From: Apoderus coryli
Lineage: Eukaryota; Arthropoda; Insecta; Coleoptera; Attelabidae
DNA: 64,000 nucleotides
Assembly (NCBI GenBank): GCA_911728435.2
Contig: OU452198.1
Span: forward strand, 40,391,902-40,455,901
Direction: 5' to 3'
Part shown: positions 11,150-38,183 of the stretch, one piece after another
How the letters are laid out: each line of letters begins with the position of its first letter
Position numbering within the stretch: position 1 is the stretch's first letter
Position numbers and translations under genes: made by a program
The notes under the pieces: model-generated
Seen by the model: only the letters and a program-made list of their open reading frames with translations
What the model was told of the DNA's origin: nothing
The model's database searches: none

Positions 11150-11955
11150 TTATTTTATGTTATGCTTCACCACATTAAACTGCCACAAGCCGCCACTGGG
11201 TCGTACCAGCACAAATGGTGCAAGAAACGTCGAAAAAAATCACAAATTCAAGTTGCACGAGCTAGCTGACATTGTAAAGATATCAGATGGTAGTGTTTTT
11301 ACCATTTTATACGAACATTTGGGTATGCGAAAACTCTGTGCAAAGTGGATGTCGCGTGAGCTCACAGTCGACCACAAACAACAACGACGTATTGACGCTT
11401 CAGAGAAGTGTTTGGAGCTGGTAAACAGCAATAATCTAATCTGCCTACTGGTTTTGGGATGACCATACACAGTATCTCAAAAAGATCTATGTGTGGGCAG
11501 GAATGCTGGGGGACGAGATCATCGGTTCTATTTCCATAGGAAAAACCTGACTAGGGATCTATGATCTAGAACTTTTAGAAAATGTAATATATCAATTAAC
11601 CTCTCAGTCGCTAGCATACCAGAACGATGAAGACGGCAACCTTATGCTGAAAAGAAGACAATTTGCGTTTCCTACAAGATGGAGCGTCCATCATTACGTT
11701 CTTCGTGTAAGGCAATCGATGAATGAACCGTTTCCTGGGCAATGGTGTCCACTGGGCTTCTTTCTTTAAGGTTACTTAAAAACTGAAGTTAATAAAACTC
11801 AGCTAGAAACCATTGATAACTTCAAAACTAGATTAACTGGAGCCTGTAGACAGATATCTTGGGAAACATTACGAAAAGTCCGGTAAGACTTTGAGAATTG
11901 CCTGGATTATTGTTTCGAAAATTATGCAGCTCCCTTGGAGCGTTTAATACAATAA
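11150..11955 (+). mobile_element. Mosaic Tc1/mariner transposase relic
   Basis: The first part (11157-11445) encodes a mariner N-terminal DNA-binding region: HKFKLHELADIVKISDGSVF, LGMRKLCAKWMSRELTVDHK and QQRRIDASEKCLELV. At about 11440 the text switches to the C-terminal half of a different Tc1-like transposase: KKIYVWAGMLGDEIIGSI, then LELLENVIYQLTSQ, HHYVLRVRQSMNEPFPGQW, GYLKTEV, TRLTGACRQISWETLRKVR and ENYAAPLERLI. Several stops and frame shifts occur. The two halves come from different transposase families, so this is either a nested insertion or a chimera. It lies upstream of the spermidine synthase start. Confidence 0.65.
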
Positions 11956-12502
11956 TTTAAAAAAAAATACTTTAATGTATGCCTCTATATCTCAAACCGA
12001 TCATATGATCGCGGGATTAAAATGTTTAAGTTACTTAAAATGATATTTCACAAAATAGGGAGTGACATTTAAAATTACAAATTTGCGGTGGCGGCTGGGG
12101 TTGAAGCGGTGGAACACAAAAATCAACCAACAGTGGTTTTGAGGTTCCTCCTCAATAGCAATATCGACGTGGTTTTGCTGAAAAATCGTCTCTACTTTAG
12201 ATGACGAATTATTCTAGGTGGCAAGTGGCAAGGTTTAAAATGGTAGCACTGTAAGTATATTGCATATACCCAAAATGAATGTATATTAATAAATTTAAAT
12301 CTAATCGATTCCTGCCTTAACATTATTTATTTATTTATTATCAACCATACTTAATTCGAAATTATATATTATTATATATATATAGGTATCTTAAAAAATT
12401 ACAGTTTATATCAGTTTTGCTTTCTTGTTGTAGACAGTTGTTTACTACAGCTTTACTGGTTATATTTTTATAAGAACAGAAATCAATAATACCGTGATAC
12501 TA

Positions 12503-27712
<15,210 letters not shown>

Positions 27713-27892
27713 GAATTCTTTATACAATAATATTGCAAAAATTCTCAAAACATTATATTTTTGTATAACTTAATTAAGTATGTCGCCTGTATAATTAAAT
27801 TGTTTTTATTATGGTTTTTTTTTTGTTACTTATTATAAGTTCATGGAGGACTTGCCATTCTCCCGCGATACACAAGTCAAATGTTTTCTATA

Positions 27893-30045
27893 TACAGGGT
27901 GAGTCACGAGGAACTGTACATACTTCTACCATAAGTAGAGGCACGTTAGGGGATTATCAAATGACCATTAAAAAATGTCTCCTTGTTTTGATTATTAATA
28001 TACAAGGTGAATTATGGATCTTCACCAAAACAATGTCTCGTCATATCTTTTCAATGATTAAGTCGATTTATCTAATTAGCTCTCCATATCATATATGTAA
28101 TATATGTATATATGGAGACTATTAGTTTCATGAAAAAATTTTTTTTTTTAATTTCACCGGAAATACTTGTTTTTGGTCATTTTACACATAAATAAGTAGT
28201 TTTAAAAAAATGTCTGTCTGTCTGTCTGTCTGTCTGTATCCACGAAAACGCAAAAACCGCTTAACAGATTTTAACCAAATTTGGTACAAAAATACTATTG
28301 GACATGGCAAGGAGCTGATTAGATTTTGGGAAACATTGAGCGTAGGCAAAGGGTTTAAAAGAGGGTTCAAAAATTAAAAAAATTCATAGTTCTTAAACTT
28401 ATCCGAAATACTGCATAATTTTTTTCGCATTTAATTGAATATAACCTAAAGTATTGAACAAAAAATATTAGACCACATTGGCGTTCGAAAATAATGTAAA
28501 ATGGGGTAAAAAAGATTAAAAAAAAAAACGTATTTCTTAAACATAGCAGAAATATTAACTACTTATTGATAGTTTTGATAGAATATAACCTATAAAATGT
28601 GTCATAAATAACTTACTTTCATAGGCGTTCGTAAATAGTAAAAAAGGGGTCAAAACATAAAAAATATATATTTCCTAAACTTATTCGAAATATGGAATAA
28701 TTTTTCGTAGTTGTGATACAATATAAGCTAAAAAATATTCCATAAAAGAATTTCACACAGGCGTTCGAAAATAGTTTAAAAAAAGGGTCAAAAACGAAAA
28801 AAAAAATGTTTCTCAAATATACAAGAAAAATTGGCTAATTATATATAGCTTTGATATAAGATAACCTAAAAAATGCAGCATAAAATTTTTATTTACATAG
28901 GCGTTCGTAAATAGTAGAAAAAGGGGTAAAATAAAAAAAATTAAAATGTAAAATTTTTTATATATAACTAGATGAATTGGTGTTAAAAATACACGACAAA
29001 AATTAATGTACCATAGGAGTCCGTGAAAATTCTATAAAAGGGTCAGAAAAAATTTGTATCCGTGATAACTCAAAAACCACTTAACGGATTTTAACCACAT
29101 TTGGTACGAAAATACTACAGGATATTTATAGGTTGTGATTAACATTGAGCGTAGGCAAGGGGTTTAAAAGAGGGTTCAAAAATTTAAAAAATCATAGTTC
29201 TTAAACTTATCCGAAATATTGAATAATTTTTTATAGTTGTGATAGAATATAACCTAAAAAATGTTACATAAAAGAATTAGTTCACATAGGCGTTCGAAAA
29301 TAGTCTTAAAAAAGGGTCAAAAACGAAAAAAAAATGTTTCCCAAATATACCAGAAAAATTGGCTAATTATATATAGCTTTCATATAAGATAACCTAAAAA
29401 ATGCAGCATAAAATTTTTATTTACATAGGCGTTCGTAAATAGTAAAAAAAGGGGTAAAATAAAAAAAATTAAAATATAAAAAAATTTTATATTTAACTAG
29501 TTGAATTGGTGTTAAAAATACACGACAAAAATTATTGTTCCATAGGTGTCCGTGAAAATTCTATAAAAGGGTCAGAAAAAATTTATATCCGTGATAACTC
29601 AAAAACCACTTAACGGATAACCTACAACATGCAGCATAACAATTTTGTTTACATAGGCGTTCGTAAATAGTAGCAAAGGGGGCAAAATAAATTTTATAAT
29701 AAAACTAAAAAAAATCAATTAATTTGCGTTCAAGAACTTGGCCTAGCTCTGAAATATAAAATATCTGCGTATAAATAGTGCCTCCAAAGAGAAGAAAAAG
29801 GCACAAAACCCGATACTTAAAAAAAAATAGCTGATGTCTAAAACAAAACAAAAATTTATTAAATTTAGATAAATGACAAAAAGGTCATAAAATTATTACT
29901 TTTACACTTAAATATGGAGAGCTATTCGTGCCTCGAGGGCAATAGTTTATTTTTTTATAAAAGTGTGTATTGGTGTCTGGCAACTAACTGACATATTCAG
30001 AATTGAAAAAATCCAGGTCTGTCTTCGAGAAAATTTATGGGACTG
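27893..30045. mobile_element. Half fold-back arm (CAGGGTGAGTCACG family) split by an inserted element
   Basis: 27893-28075 matches the left arm of the palindrome at 38184-40042 (CAGGGTGAGTCACGAGG onward), and 29950-30045 matches its continuation (GTGTATTGGTGTCTGGCAAC). About 1.87 kb of other DNA separates them (28076-29949), bounded by AGCTCTCCATAT at 28079 and ATATGGAGAGCT near 29912. Thus a second element landed inside this arm. The arm lacks its mirror partner here. Confidence 0.65.
28430..29690 (+). repeat. Diverged tandem repeat of about 137-140 bp inside the inserted element
   Basis: The word AGGCGTTCGTAAATAGTA or a close variant starts near 28484, 28622, 28760, 28899, 29291, 29429 and 29656; variants with AGG(A/T)GTCCGTGAAAATTC lie at 29016 and 29546. 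The usual spacing is 137-140 bp, with some 110-117 bp steps. A TCTG microsatellite at 28211-28237 precedes it. An inverted, related array lies at 46860-48010. No protein is supported. Confidence 0.65.
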
Positions 30046-32270
30046 CTTTTTCATAGAAATTTACTAAAACTACTTTAAAATAAAAATTTACAAAAAAACA
30101 TTTACACTGTGAGTTTAATTTACATTTGAGTCTTTTTAATGCTCCTGCAATCTCAGAAAAATAAATAAAAATAGAAATGTCATATAATTTCAATGTTAGT
30201 CTTCATAACATAAAGGTCAATATTTACCTTTTTAATGACAGAAGGAGTGCATGTAAACAAAAGCCAGTGGCGTAGTATAATTCTTTTGAAATCGTGGTTG
30301 TAGTTTCCAATAATAAATACATACCTACGCAGGAACTGTCGCATTTTTTTCAAATATAATTTATTAAATAATAGACGTCTGGGATTAAAAGGAAACACTT
30401 TCTATATTATGAAAATATTTATTATTAAATGCAAAGGTATATAATTATGAATTTTTAATTACATAAATTAATAGTATATTATGCCATACACCGATATCAT
30501 ATATTTCCGAAATTATGAAAAATACCGTTTTGTCGAGGGATTTCTGGAACTAGTTAAATCTGTTCCACCTAAATCTGATCTGGATGTGGAAGTACTAAAA
30601 ATGATAAAAACAATTTCACATGAATTAATTATATGTAATTTCAGGATTATGAGCATACCTTTCTTTTTCAATTGTCAATGCTTCAGGTGTCTTCTTTCTT
30701 ATCTTACTACTAGGCTTATTAAAACTGCAAAATTGTAAGTATATCAATCATTATAATATTTAGATATTTAAATTATGGCTCTTGGATCCGCTCGAAAAAC
30801 ACGTGCTGGTCAGTGGCGAACGTGTAAACTGGTAAGCAATCAAAGGTGGAATCCTTTAGAAATTTGGTTTTGAAAATGCCACATTTGCTGGTCTTTTAAC
30901 AAACATACAAACCTGAGTTTTCTAGAGTATTGTACTTTTAATAGCAAACACATTCCTCACTGACCATGTCTCGCCCAGGAGCCTTAATGTGCATACTTTT
31001 CTTTTTCAATTTCTGAGACTGATAGGGTTTCAGAGGAACTTGCTGTTAATGTGTCCATGATCGCCACATTATGCTTGGTCGCGCTGAAAAAAAAAACTGC
31101 AAAAGAACTGGCTGTAAATGTCATATTTTTTGCAACCTCAGCTGTAGACGCTGATCCAGAGGATAATCTGTTAAAAAATATTTTCAATAAATTGTAATAT
31201 TTCTAATCGCACAAAAATATTAAGTTACTGAACATAGCGAACAGGAATGGCTGTGTGCGATATGCATGTTTGTGTTCTAAAAATTCTAATGACTCTTTGG
31301 TTGAAATGTTGTGAGCAAACATAAGAACTTTTAGTGATCCTTTCAAAACTTAAACCAAGAGAAGTACACCACTCTCTTCTAACGGCTTGATCACTGGGAA
31401 ACTTACAAGAATTATTATACTATACTATAAATAAAACATAAATAAGTGCTATGAATAGAATATATAGGATCATAATGCCCACTTGCACCACATCCCATAT
31501 CTTCTCTTTATCGTAAGGTATTTATGTAAAGGTCTGTGCATATCATTATACATGTATGCTACTATTTATTAAGAAATTATGAAATATAAAGCATTTTATG
31601 AATTTACAATTATTTTTGTTTATTAGTCTATTTTGCAACTAGGTCTATAGTATATTTAATCAACTCATGTTAACTACTATCTCTGCAAAATCCCAAAATC
31701 TACGCCATTGTACTTACTTGTGACACGTAACCTTAATCGGAAAATCACTCGACATGCAAACTAAGCACTTTTATCTCCCCATTATTTAAAGGAAACCCAG
31801 TTTTACACACTACAAATGCAGTAAAGTGGAAGAGTCTCGTAAAATTCACTTAATTCGCGTTATAAAACTGTACGAAGCACTACTAGCACCCGAGACGTCA
31901 ACGTGACGTGTAAATATAAACAAATCCCTCCGCGGGGTAGCCACACATTTATATCCGTAGAACTGTATTTTTGTGAATCATATTATATTTGATTGGTTTC
32001 TTGACGTTAAATATTTTATGAACATGTAATGGAAGCCGAATACAAAAAGAAATATTATAAATATTGTATAGTTCTGCAATGTAAGAACACTGTGACCAAC
32101 CCTAATAAAAATTTACACTGGGATGTGAAATACGAGTTCTGATTCTATGAATAAAACGAACAATTGGCAACAGTGTTAGATTTTATTAGTAAAAATGTAA
32201 AGGTTATGTAGGCTACAAACATTTTTGTGATTAGTTTCTTGTTATGCCACTTCTATTTTTATTTATTTTT
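30046..32270. other. Intergenic stretch, no gene recognised
   Basis: AT-rich DNA with a small open frame at 30481-30738 (MPYTDIIYFRNYEKYRFVEG...) that matches nothing I recognise and could be an isolated exon. No repeat structure stands out. The duplicated block that also occurs at 56187 begins at about 32275. Confidence 0.3.
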
Positions 32271-32274
32271 CTGA

Positions 32275-32554
32275 GGCGTGAACTCCGATAACCCTAGAAA
32301 ATTATGTGTTGGAAATTTAAAATAAAGAGATTAACGAATATTGTGAAAAAGTCGTTTAATTTGAAAATTCAAGCTCCGAAAGTTCCTACACTACATTTTC
32401 CAAATAAATTTTTTACTTTAAATGCTCGGTAAATCGATACTTTGGCAACATGGCGCTGTATCATAACCTTTAAACCAATGTCTAATTTAAACTTCAGTTG
32501 TGCAGGCGGTCATAGGCGTGTTTAATATGATTTACAAAAAAAATATTTCCAGCC
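32275..32554. repeat. Left end of segmental duplication shared with 56187-56444
   Basis: GCGTGAACTCCGATAACC at 32276 and 56187 starts a stretch of near identity that continues through gag fragment, LTR, MITE and RNF4-like gene in both copies. The inverted copy B stops earlier, near 45684. Content is non-coding. Confidence 0.7.
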
Positions 32555-33154
32555 TTAATAAAATGTTGGAAATTTTTTGAAAGGCGATTCTGTTAAATCC
32601 AACTGAATTACTGGATCAGGTACATGATATGTTAACTGGATGGCCTCAATACGTTGCAACCACCCCTTCACGTCTTGACCTGCGCCACAAAAATCTGGTA
32701 ATAGTGCTGCTATTTCGTGGTTTGAGGGACTTTGTGCGGAACTGGTACTTAAATTGTCTCTAGTCTGTATAGACAATACCGTCATGTGTATAATATCTTC
32801 CACAGACACGTTTGTAGACGTCTGTGCTGTGCCCTCTTGCTTTTGGGCCCCATTATCAACACCCATGACCGGTGTCGTATATTTATCTGCATTCATCACG
32901 AATATTTATTAACTTTTTAGCGAAAAAAGACTGACATAGGGCTGTATCCCACTTTTGACGTTGAGGGGCCCTATTTCAGTAAATAAAGCTTCGTTTATTC
33001 TATTCCATTATTATTTATATTCCAAAGATTAAAACAATAACTTTATTCTACATTTCTCTAAAAAATATACAACTATCTTCTTCTCTTAATGTCAATGTCA
33101 TCTACGTCTATTCGACTTTTTAACTGTCACTAAATACACACTGTTGCCACTACA
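32555..33154 (-). mobile_element. LTR retrotransposon fragment: LTR, primer-binding site, start of gag
   Basis: On the minus strand the LTR appears to begin TGTAGTGGCAACAGTGTG at 33154 and end near 32960 after AATAAACGAAGC. TGGGATACAGCCC about 10 bp after the LTR end could be the primer-binding site. The gag start at 32899 encodes MMNADKYTTPVMGVDNG, then NHEIAALLPDFCGAGQDVKG and WLQRIEAIQLTYHVPD, a typical capsid N-terminal region, and breaks off after about 110 residues. Copies of the same fragment occur at 56445-57054 and, without gag, at 45449-45790. Confidence 0.65.
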
Positions 33155-33195
33155 CTCCTTATATTCTATAGTATACATTAGAGGACCACAAAGGA

Positions 33196-33690
33196 TAGTG
33201 ATGCGAAAATAGTAAAAAATATCGATACCGATACCAGTACTTTTAGCGAAGTATCGATTCTTAACGATACTTGTCTAAAAAGTATCGATACTCTCAGGTA
33301 TCGGTATCGAAAGTACACAGAACACTTTTATATATGAAACTGCTGCATGTCTGTATTTTATTATATTTTGTGTTACCTAACATAGGAGATCTATGAAGTA
33401 TGTTCTGTGATCGAGTCTAAATTGATAAAATAAACTAAAAAGCACTGGTAAAAGTAAGTACAAAAATAAAATATCTTTTAGAAAATGCAACGAATTATAA
33501 TTTGTAATTAAAAAAAAATGTCATATAATTAATTTATTCAGAATAAAGAGCATTTAGGAAGAAACTGTCGAGAAAAACTGAAGAAAATAATTAATTATCG
33601 TTCTAAAAATATCGATGCCAAAATGACTCGATACTGCAGCAAAAGTATCGATACCTTCGAAGTATCGAGGTATCGTTAGCATCCCCACCT
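33196..33690. mobile_element. hAT-like MITE rich in TATCGATA boxes (copy A)
   Basis: The block begins TAGTGATGCG and ends GTTAGCATCCCCACCT. AAAGGAT precedes it and AAGGAT follows, compatible with an 8-bp target duplication with one mismatch. It is filled with inverted copies of TATCGATA and GGTATCG. TATCGATA is also the DREF-type promoter box and contains CGATA, a BEAF-type insulator word in flies, so it might affect the RNF4-like gene starting 300 bp downstream. Copies are at 44909-45424 (inverted) and 57081-57573. Confidence 0.5.
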
Positions 33691-33986
33691 AAGGATGGAT
33701 TATCGTACGAATGACGTTAAGACGCATGCGTTGGATTTGTAACGTTCTGTGATTCAAAACCAATTCGGACATTATTATTTGTCATCGGGCAGTCGGTCAT
33801 CGCATTGCTTTGCTACTGTTACTAGCATTCGCGTGCTATTATTTTGAATTGAAGTTAGAAATATACGTGCATTAAAGTTTTTCTACAAAAAGTCCGTTAA
33901 AATATTTATATACGGACATACAAAAACGAAGATTTATTATTATTATTTAATCCTCAGTTTATCAGTATTTTAAGTGAATAGTGTTT

Positions 33987-36128
33987 ATGAAGATGGCAAA
34001 ACGTATAACAATGAGGTCCCTAAAAAAGCAATTATTATCTGCCATTGGCGCTGCCGTAGAAGATTCAGTTGCTGTTGAGTCTGACGGTAACGAAACAGGA
34101 ACATACGTTTTAACAGATGCCATGAGAGCGCTTCGTATATCTAAATGTCGAACTAAAGCTACTACTAGACCCCGAAACCGACGTCGGCATGCACTGCATT
34201 CAAAAGGTGAAATGGTAAGTGTAACGTGCTTATGTATTATAATGATTATCATTAGCCACGAATTATAAATAATAATTGTGCTTTGTTACTTGCGTATTTA
34301 TTATGAACTGTCATTTTTTATATTGGGAGATATGCAACCCAAATTACATGGTTAGATCGTTAATTTCATTTTGCTGATAATTTTTTGACAGTTCTAACAA
34401 CCAATCAAATTTTCTCATTTTGTGGCATATGAAACAATTTCACCCAATCATGTCAACATTAAACTGATAATTGCATTCAGTGCAATTATCAATCACTATG
34501 ACAACACTATTAAGTTTGACAACTTCATTCCAAATAAATTTCAAAATGTCACGTTTTGGCAATGCGAATGTTCAAAGTATAAATGCGCTAATCAAAGAAA
34601 AAATTCCCAGAAATACAACCTACAGTCACAAATATATTTTGGGAATATTTAAGGAATTTTGCTGCGAACAAGAATATGAATTGTTGTAATTTTTTCTGTC
34701 AAAAAATTTTCCACCGAATATCCGTCGGACATTGATAAATGCCTCGTAATTTTATGACAAGTTTTTCAAGCTTTTTGCTTTGGTAACAGCCCTCAGCCTT
34801 TTCGATTGTCATAAAATTATCTCGTCTATTATCAATATCCTAGGGATATTACTACTGAAAATTTTCAGCTGCTCTACTTGACCGGTCTAGCAATTATGTG
34901 CTAGGGTTCAAAAAGTTAAAGCACAACTGAATAATGTTTTATAAAATATCTCAAATCACCAATTATCAACCTTATGCGTAGTAAGATGCTGAGGAATCAT
35001 TACGAGGATGGTATAATAATTATTTAATTTATTTACATATAAACGATATTGGTTCTGATATGATTGATGATTGTTCACAGTTGCAAAGAGATGCAAATCT
35101 CTTGTATTGTTGAAAAACAACTACATATTATATGTGAATGTTAACAAATGCAAAACTATAACTTTTACTTGACGTGCTCATCTCTTAGTGCATGACTATA
35201 TTAATGATGAGATTTTGGAGAGGTGTTCTCTGATTAAGGACCTTGGTGTGTTTGTTGACAGCGACTTAAACTTTAGTTACCATAGCTCAGAAATTACTTT
35301 GAATGCTGGGTTTTATATTCAGATCCACACACAATTTTACCAAGATCAAGTGTCTCTTGACTGTTTAAAACTCCATGGTGCACTCTAGTCTTGATTATGC
35401 TTTTTTTATATAATTTTCACATAAATAAAATCGAGTGTTCCATTTTTTTTGTAACTCTTGCATTTATTATTGATGGTCATTTTCCACCGCGCGATTTGAT
35501 CACCATGTCTTATTGAGCCTTTTTTACTTTTGGTCGCTCTGAAGACGTCGTACTTTGCATCGCAGGTGTTTCTTTTCGAAACGATTAATGGTACGTGGGA
35601 CTGCCCACGCACTTGCTCCAGTAGATTCAGTCTCACGTCCCAGACATCCCAAACTCTTTTATGTACCTCACATTCTTAACTACGAATCCAGAGCACCCTT
35701 ATGGCGAGCAACGATTACAATTCCTTGTGAGTCGAAAATATTAATTTCTTCGATGTTAAGAGCTGAACTTTTAACCATTCCTTAACACTGCATCTATGGG
35801 TTGACAGGTTTGGCTAATTTTGTGAATTTTGTTTATAATAATAGATAGTTTGTTTATTGTAATATTTGTTTATGTTATTTATATTGGTACTTTTTACCAG
35901 GAACCAAAGAAAACACCTCGCACACCCACGCCAGAGAGGCCTGCGGCCTTTTTATGTCCTGTATGTTCCAAAGAGATGGGCGGCAATTTGAAGATGATGG
36001 CGGCGGCATGTGGCCATGTTTTTTGTGAACCATGTGTTATAAACGTGATTTATGTCCAGCAATGTTGTCCGAGATGCAGGAAACCCATTCTGATATGTAA
36101 AATACATCCGGTGTATCTGTATCTGTAA
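33987..36128 (+). CDS. RNF4-like RING-finger protein, copy A (two exons)
   Basis: Exon 1 is 33987-34214 (76 codons, donor GTAAGT) and the RING exon is 35901-36128 (acceptor CAG, stop TAA 36126-36128). Both junctions are phase 0, so they join in frame to about 151 residues. Exon 1 has SVAVESDGNETGTYVLTDAM and a basic tract TTRPRNRRR. The last exon has a C3HC4 RING: CPVC, then CGH, FCEPC and CPRC, ending in KIHPVYLYL, very like the end of RNF4, a SUMO-targeted E3 ubiquitin ligase. Compared with copy C, the middle exon is missing, and about 480 bp of Crypton-like sequence plus an RT fragment lie in the intron. An upstream ATG-frame alternative is Met 33993. It may be transcribed, but loss of the middle exon makes function doubtful. 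Confidence 0.65.
34375..34858 (+). mobile_element. Insertion with Crypton-like ORF fragment in copy A intron
   Basis: Compared with copy C (58467 region), copies A and B have an extra 480 bp. ATG 34546 to TAA 34689 encodes 47 residues, MSRFGNANVQSINALIKEKI and PRNTTYSHKYILGIFKEFC. This resembles the N-terminal core-binding helices of Crypton-type tyrosine recombinase proteins. A hairpin (TAATTTTATGACAA near 34747 with its complement near 34809) follows. The insertion is shared by both arms of the inverted duplication, so it predates it. Confidence 0.4.
35100..35390 (+). pseudogene. Non-LTR RT fragment in copy A intron
   Basis: MHDYINDEILERCSLIKDLG followed by VFVDSDLNFSYHSSEI is the linker of a non-LTR reverse transcriptase just after the palm (compare KDLGVLLDSDL). 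The mirror copy lies at 43022-43310. The fragment is about 65 residues. Confidence 0.6.
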
Positions 36129-36239
36129 ATAATATTTTTAGTACAGTTTTTTTAGTATTTATTATTTTATTAGATTATAAATTACAGGTATTTAATTGTA
36201 TAAATTAAACTTAAAAATAAAAACCTAACTGTCCATTTA

Positions 36240-37320
36240 ATACGTGTTTAAAAAAGTTTGAACTGTGGATGTGATATTTTTTCCACTATTTTTATATATC
36301 GACGTAGTCAGTTTGTATATTATTTTTTATTAATTAAAAATTATTTGTGTATTATTGCGGTTTTATTTTAATTTCCCGTATTATTCCATACATTTTTAAA
36401 ATACAACAAATACAATAATAACCACGGACGCTTGCTCTATAGAAATAAATGGTCATTACAAAATACTGGGAGCGGCACTCTGTAACAAAATAGCGATAGA
36501 GATTCCGTTCGCTTCGCGATTTCGTACTCTCTAACCAGATTCGGTATTTTCCGTGTCTAGCTGAACATGACCGAAGGGGCGATAGAGAAGCGAATGATAG
36601 AGACAACTTGAAAGGTGTTTCTATGATCGTTCTGTCTCAGTCTATTCAATGCATACATGAGTTTTTTATCGTTCTTCATTCAATGACAATAAAATGAAAA
36701 GAGGTTAGGTTATGGTTGTTTGTATTATGATTTTCAGGTGATATTATTTATTTTTTAGGTAAACTTCTTACAATAATTATAAACATTTATCGCGAAAAAG
36801 GTATAAAGGTAAGCATTTAATTTAAACCATTTTAACAAATACCATTTTTGAGTGGGTTCAAAATTTGTAAACAATGGTAGCAACCTAAGTATCTACCACT
36901 TTAAACTGTAATTATTAATTAGGGATAGATAATTACTTAGCTACTTATGTATAGAGAATTGTAATAATATTAGTGTATCTATAAAACAAATCATAGGTCT
37001 TTATTTAGACAAAAAGTTCAATAAAACGCCTATCGTCATGTAGACTAAATCCTTTTTCTAGCTATAGGTATTTTCGATTTTCTTACAAGAAATCTTTGCA
37101 GTGGCAATATTTTTAACAATCACATATACAACGCTTTTTGTAAAACCAAATAAAGAACTACTAAACACTATCAATCTATTAATATTAAGCCCAAAATACA
37201 AAGTAAAATAAACAAAGGAAATGTGAGGTTAATGTCAATTAAATATCTTCTTATTATCGTATTTTTTCATGGCTCTAAGCAAATTTGTCTTATGTTTTCT
37301 AGACGCTTAGTAGTATTTTG
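36240..37320. other. Arm A sequence without recognised gene
   Basis: This stretch mirrors 40500-42360 with high identity once two arm-B insertions are removed. It has short AGCGATAGAGA-type inverted repeats near 36490-36600. No gene is supported. Confidence 0.4.
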
Positions 37321-37579
37321 TCTGTCCGGTTCAGAAACACGAAACTTGTCGAACTATTACCGAGGCTATAAGGATTCGCTTATAGAGTACCGATAATTCG
37401 CGATCGTAAATCACCAATAGGTGGCGCTGCAAATTTCAAAATTCAGTGAACAACAATAAATAGTAGTGGTTTTGTGTGTATAATCTAATTTATTACTAGT
37501 AGATAGGTATTATTATTTTGGGCTAAATACCGGTGCAAACTATATAAAAATCATTGTTGATAGTTTATTTATAATAAAA

Positions 37580-37750
37580 ATGGTGAAATATGATGTAACA
37601 ATCACCAATATATTGGAATATATTGGTAATAGAAGCCGACCATTACAAGAAGGTGTGGCTGTATTTAGAGCAGGACATATACTATGTGGCGTGGACGCTG
37701 AAAAACCCACCAATATTAAGAGTTTGTCCAACTTGGAATGGCTCTTTTAA
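37580..37750 (+). pseudogene. Small ORF resembling a SWIM-type transposon protein fragment
   Basis: ATG 37580 to TAA 37750 gives 56 residues: MVKYDVTITNILEYIGNRSR, then LQEGVAVFRAGHILCGVDAE. The EYI-N-..AGHI--CGV pattern recalls the segment before SWIM zinc fingers in insect transposon proteins. It lies in the spacer between the inverted arms and has no mirror copy. Assignment is weak. Confidence 0.3.
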
Positions 37751-38183
37751 ACTTACCGGAAGCGGATTTAATTATTTATTCCAGTTTCTCCAAGACATTT
37801 GGAAATTAACGTGGAATTTGATGAAAATTTTGCTAAAATGCTAATTTTAGAGACAACAGAGACATTTTTTAAGAATATGATTCATTTTTATTGTTTAAAT
37901 AAAGATATGTAAAATTCTTTTTCGAAATATAGCTGAGGAGACAATTAAAATATTGGTATTATTTTAGGTTTAGTAAAAAAACACATTTTTTAATATATAT
38001 TTTTATTTAATAAATAAACACTAAAATTTATTATCTGCTAAAATTGGGGATGACAAATTTACAATAGCCCCTATAACAGTTATGATATCATCAGAATATG
38101 GTATGAGAAACCAACTAAGTTGTTCTCTTAATATTTTAAAAATTTTAACTTATACTGCACACTGCAACAGATTAGTACATATA

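Noticed and set aside
28211..28240. CRISPR-like or functional repeat array at the TCTG run
   Set aside because: Simple microsatellite; the window is eukaryotic and no spacer-repeat pattern exists.
36352..36606. Minus-strand 84-aa frame in arm A
   Set aside because: Not conserved as an open frame in the mirror arm and no domain recognised.
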